Positions 63,413-64,000 of a DNA stretch of 64,000 nucleotides are shown piece by piece. This DNA is from Balneola sp. EhC07 (GTDB lineage Bacteria; Bacteroidota; Rhodothermia; Balneolales; Balneolaceae). The position numbers and the translations under genes are program-made. The notes below the pieces were generated by a model that ran no database searches, was not told the DNA's origin, and saw only the letters and a list, made by a program, of their open reading frames with translations. Numbering within the stretch: position 1 is the first letter of the stretch; every line of letters begins with the position of its first letter. The DNA lies in NCBI RefSeq assembly GCF_001650905.1, contig NZ_LXYG01000001.1, forward strand, positions 1-64,000. The letters run 5' to 3'.

Positions 63413-63467
63413 TTACTGTTCATTTTGATACACTTACTGTTCGATATCGAACACCTGAAATTTCAGG
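63413..63467. promoter_or_regulatory. Tandem palindromes, putative activator sites
   Basis: A perfect 16-bp palindrome, TGTTCGATATCGAACA (63438-63453), abuts a perfect 14-bp palindrome, CCTGAAATTTCAGG (63454-63467). Two copies of TTACTGTTC (63413-63421 and 63434-63442) lie 21 bp apart, two helical turns. They sit 75-105 bp upstream of the candidate promoter, the usual place for enhancer sites of NtrC-type activators. Confidence 0.6.
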
Positions 63468-63559
63468 TTATTCGTTTTATATAAACCGGAATCGATTTTA
63501 ACAATAGAATTCATTTTAGGTACAGTATTTGATAAAAGGATGTGAACTAACAAATTGAT

Positions 63560-64000
63560 ATGACCTCCAAGAAAGGAAAGATCTTAGTAGTAGATGATGA
63601 TGCCGATGTTTTGCAGGCAGCCCGTTTATTTTTGAAGCAACATGTGAAATCCATAGAAACTGAAAAGGATCCGAATTCTATTCCAACACTTCTGAAAAAC
63701 AACAGATACGATCTGATCTTGTTGGATATGAATTTTACCGAAGATGTGAGTAGCGGTAAAGAAGGTTTCTTCTGGCTACAAAAGATTCTTGAAATAGACC
63801 CTTCCATAGCCGTGATTCTTATAACTGCTTATGGTGATATTGATAAAGCTGTACAAGCCGTAAAAGCAGGAGCCACCGATTTTGTATTAAAGCCCTGGAA
63901 GAATGAAAAGCTTCTTACAACGGTAATGTCCGCAATGCAACTCACGGATTCAAAAAGAGAAGTAGCAGAATTAAAAGAGACACAAAAGCAGATCAACAGC
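63560..64000 (+). CDS. NtrC-like response regulator, N-terminal part
   Basis: The 147 visible residues are a receiver domain: acidic pocket DDD at 12-14, phosphoacceptor Asp56 in LILLDMNFTED, Thr in ILITAYGDI and Lys in FVLKPW. A linker helix follows and the gene continues past the window. The receiver wording closely resembles the sigma-54-dependent, Fis-type regulators next to HlyD-ABC operons in Bacteroidota, so an AAA+ domain and a Fis domain probably follow outside. It is divergent from the transport operon with 263 bp between, containing the proposed activator sites. Confidence 0.88.
   Translation, partial: MTSKKGKILVVDDDADVLQAARLFLKQHVKSIETEKDPNSIPTLLKNNRYDLILLDMNFTEDVSSGKEGFFWLQKILEIDPSIAVILITAYGDIDKAVQAVKAGATDFVLKPWKNEKLLTTVMSAMQLTDSKREVAELKETQKQINS

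Noticed and set aside
1-64000. CRISPR arrays, tRNA or rRNA genes
   Set aside because: No regularly spaced direct repeats with unique spacers, no recognisable cloverleaf and no rRNA-like stretch were seen by eye. A covariance search could still find a small RNA.

Overview
This AT-rich window looks like chromosome from a marine or halophilic member of the Bacteroidota/Balneolota (Balneolaceae-like). That placement is an inference. It rests on type IX secretion (T9SS) sorting tails with the NYPNPFNPST core, many SPII lipoproteins, a TonB receptor with a carboxypeptidase-regulatory N-terminal domain, a fused E2-E1 2-oxoglutarate dehydrogenase, and a long MacB/FtsX-type permease array next to an NtrC-like response regulator.

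Layout. 1-5.5 kb: a TonB-dependent receptor flanked by two related secreted proteins, one with a T9SS tail and one a lipoprotein, each followed by a near-identical double-hairpin module. 5.6-7.3 kb: a pterin synthase gene, a cluster of small palindromes, and two small reverse-strand genes separated by what looks like an integron attC site. 7.3-20 kb: envelope and periplasmic hydrolases, namely an M28 peptidase, three amidohydrolase-family proteins in an operon (two without the HxH metal motif), a beta-propeller protein, an M23 peptidase, a T9SS-exported nuclease, a relic MerR gene and an aspartic protease with a PDZ domain. 20-28 kb: a helicase with membrane segments bracketed by two identical terminators, the fused 2-oxoglutarate dehydrogenase, a second decayed palindrome cluster and an Asp-box propeller lipoprotein. 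28-41.4 kb: mostly forward housekeeping genes (oligoendopeptidase F, a GAF-like protein, phosphopentomutase, DUF3095, DsrE-like, alpha/beta hydrolase, NDH-2, RmuC, an InlB-repeat lipoprotein, MtgA) and a reverse methyltransferase.

41.4-64 kb: a large reverse-strand transport operon. It has one periplasmic adaptor, an ATPase, six consecutive double-FtsX permeases of about 800 residues, a second ATPase with a changed D-loop, a 90-residue protein and a serine hydrolase, and then a seventh permease. A divergently encoded NtrC-like response regulator, two abutting palindromes and a candidate sigma-54 promoter suggest that two-component, enhancer-dependent signalling switches the operon on. A forward-strand 23S rRNA intervening-sequence (four-helix-bundle) gene, flanked by palindromes that also occur elsewhere in the window, splits the adaptor from the first ATPase.

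The strongest leads are the attC-like site with its cassette genes, the hairpin-flanked four-helix-bundle gene inside the transporter operon, and the permease array with its putative regulatory region. No rRNA, tRNA, CRISPR array, prophage or transposase gene was seen.
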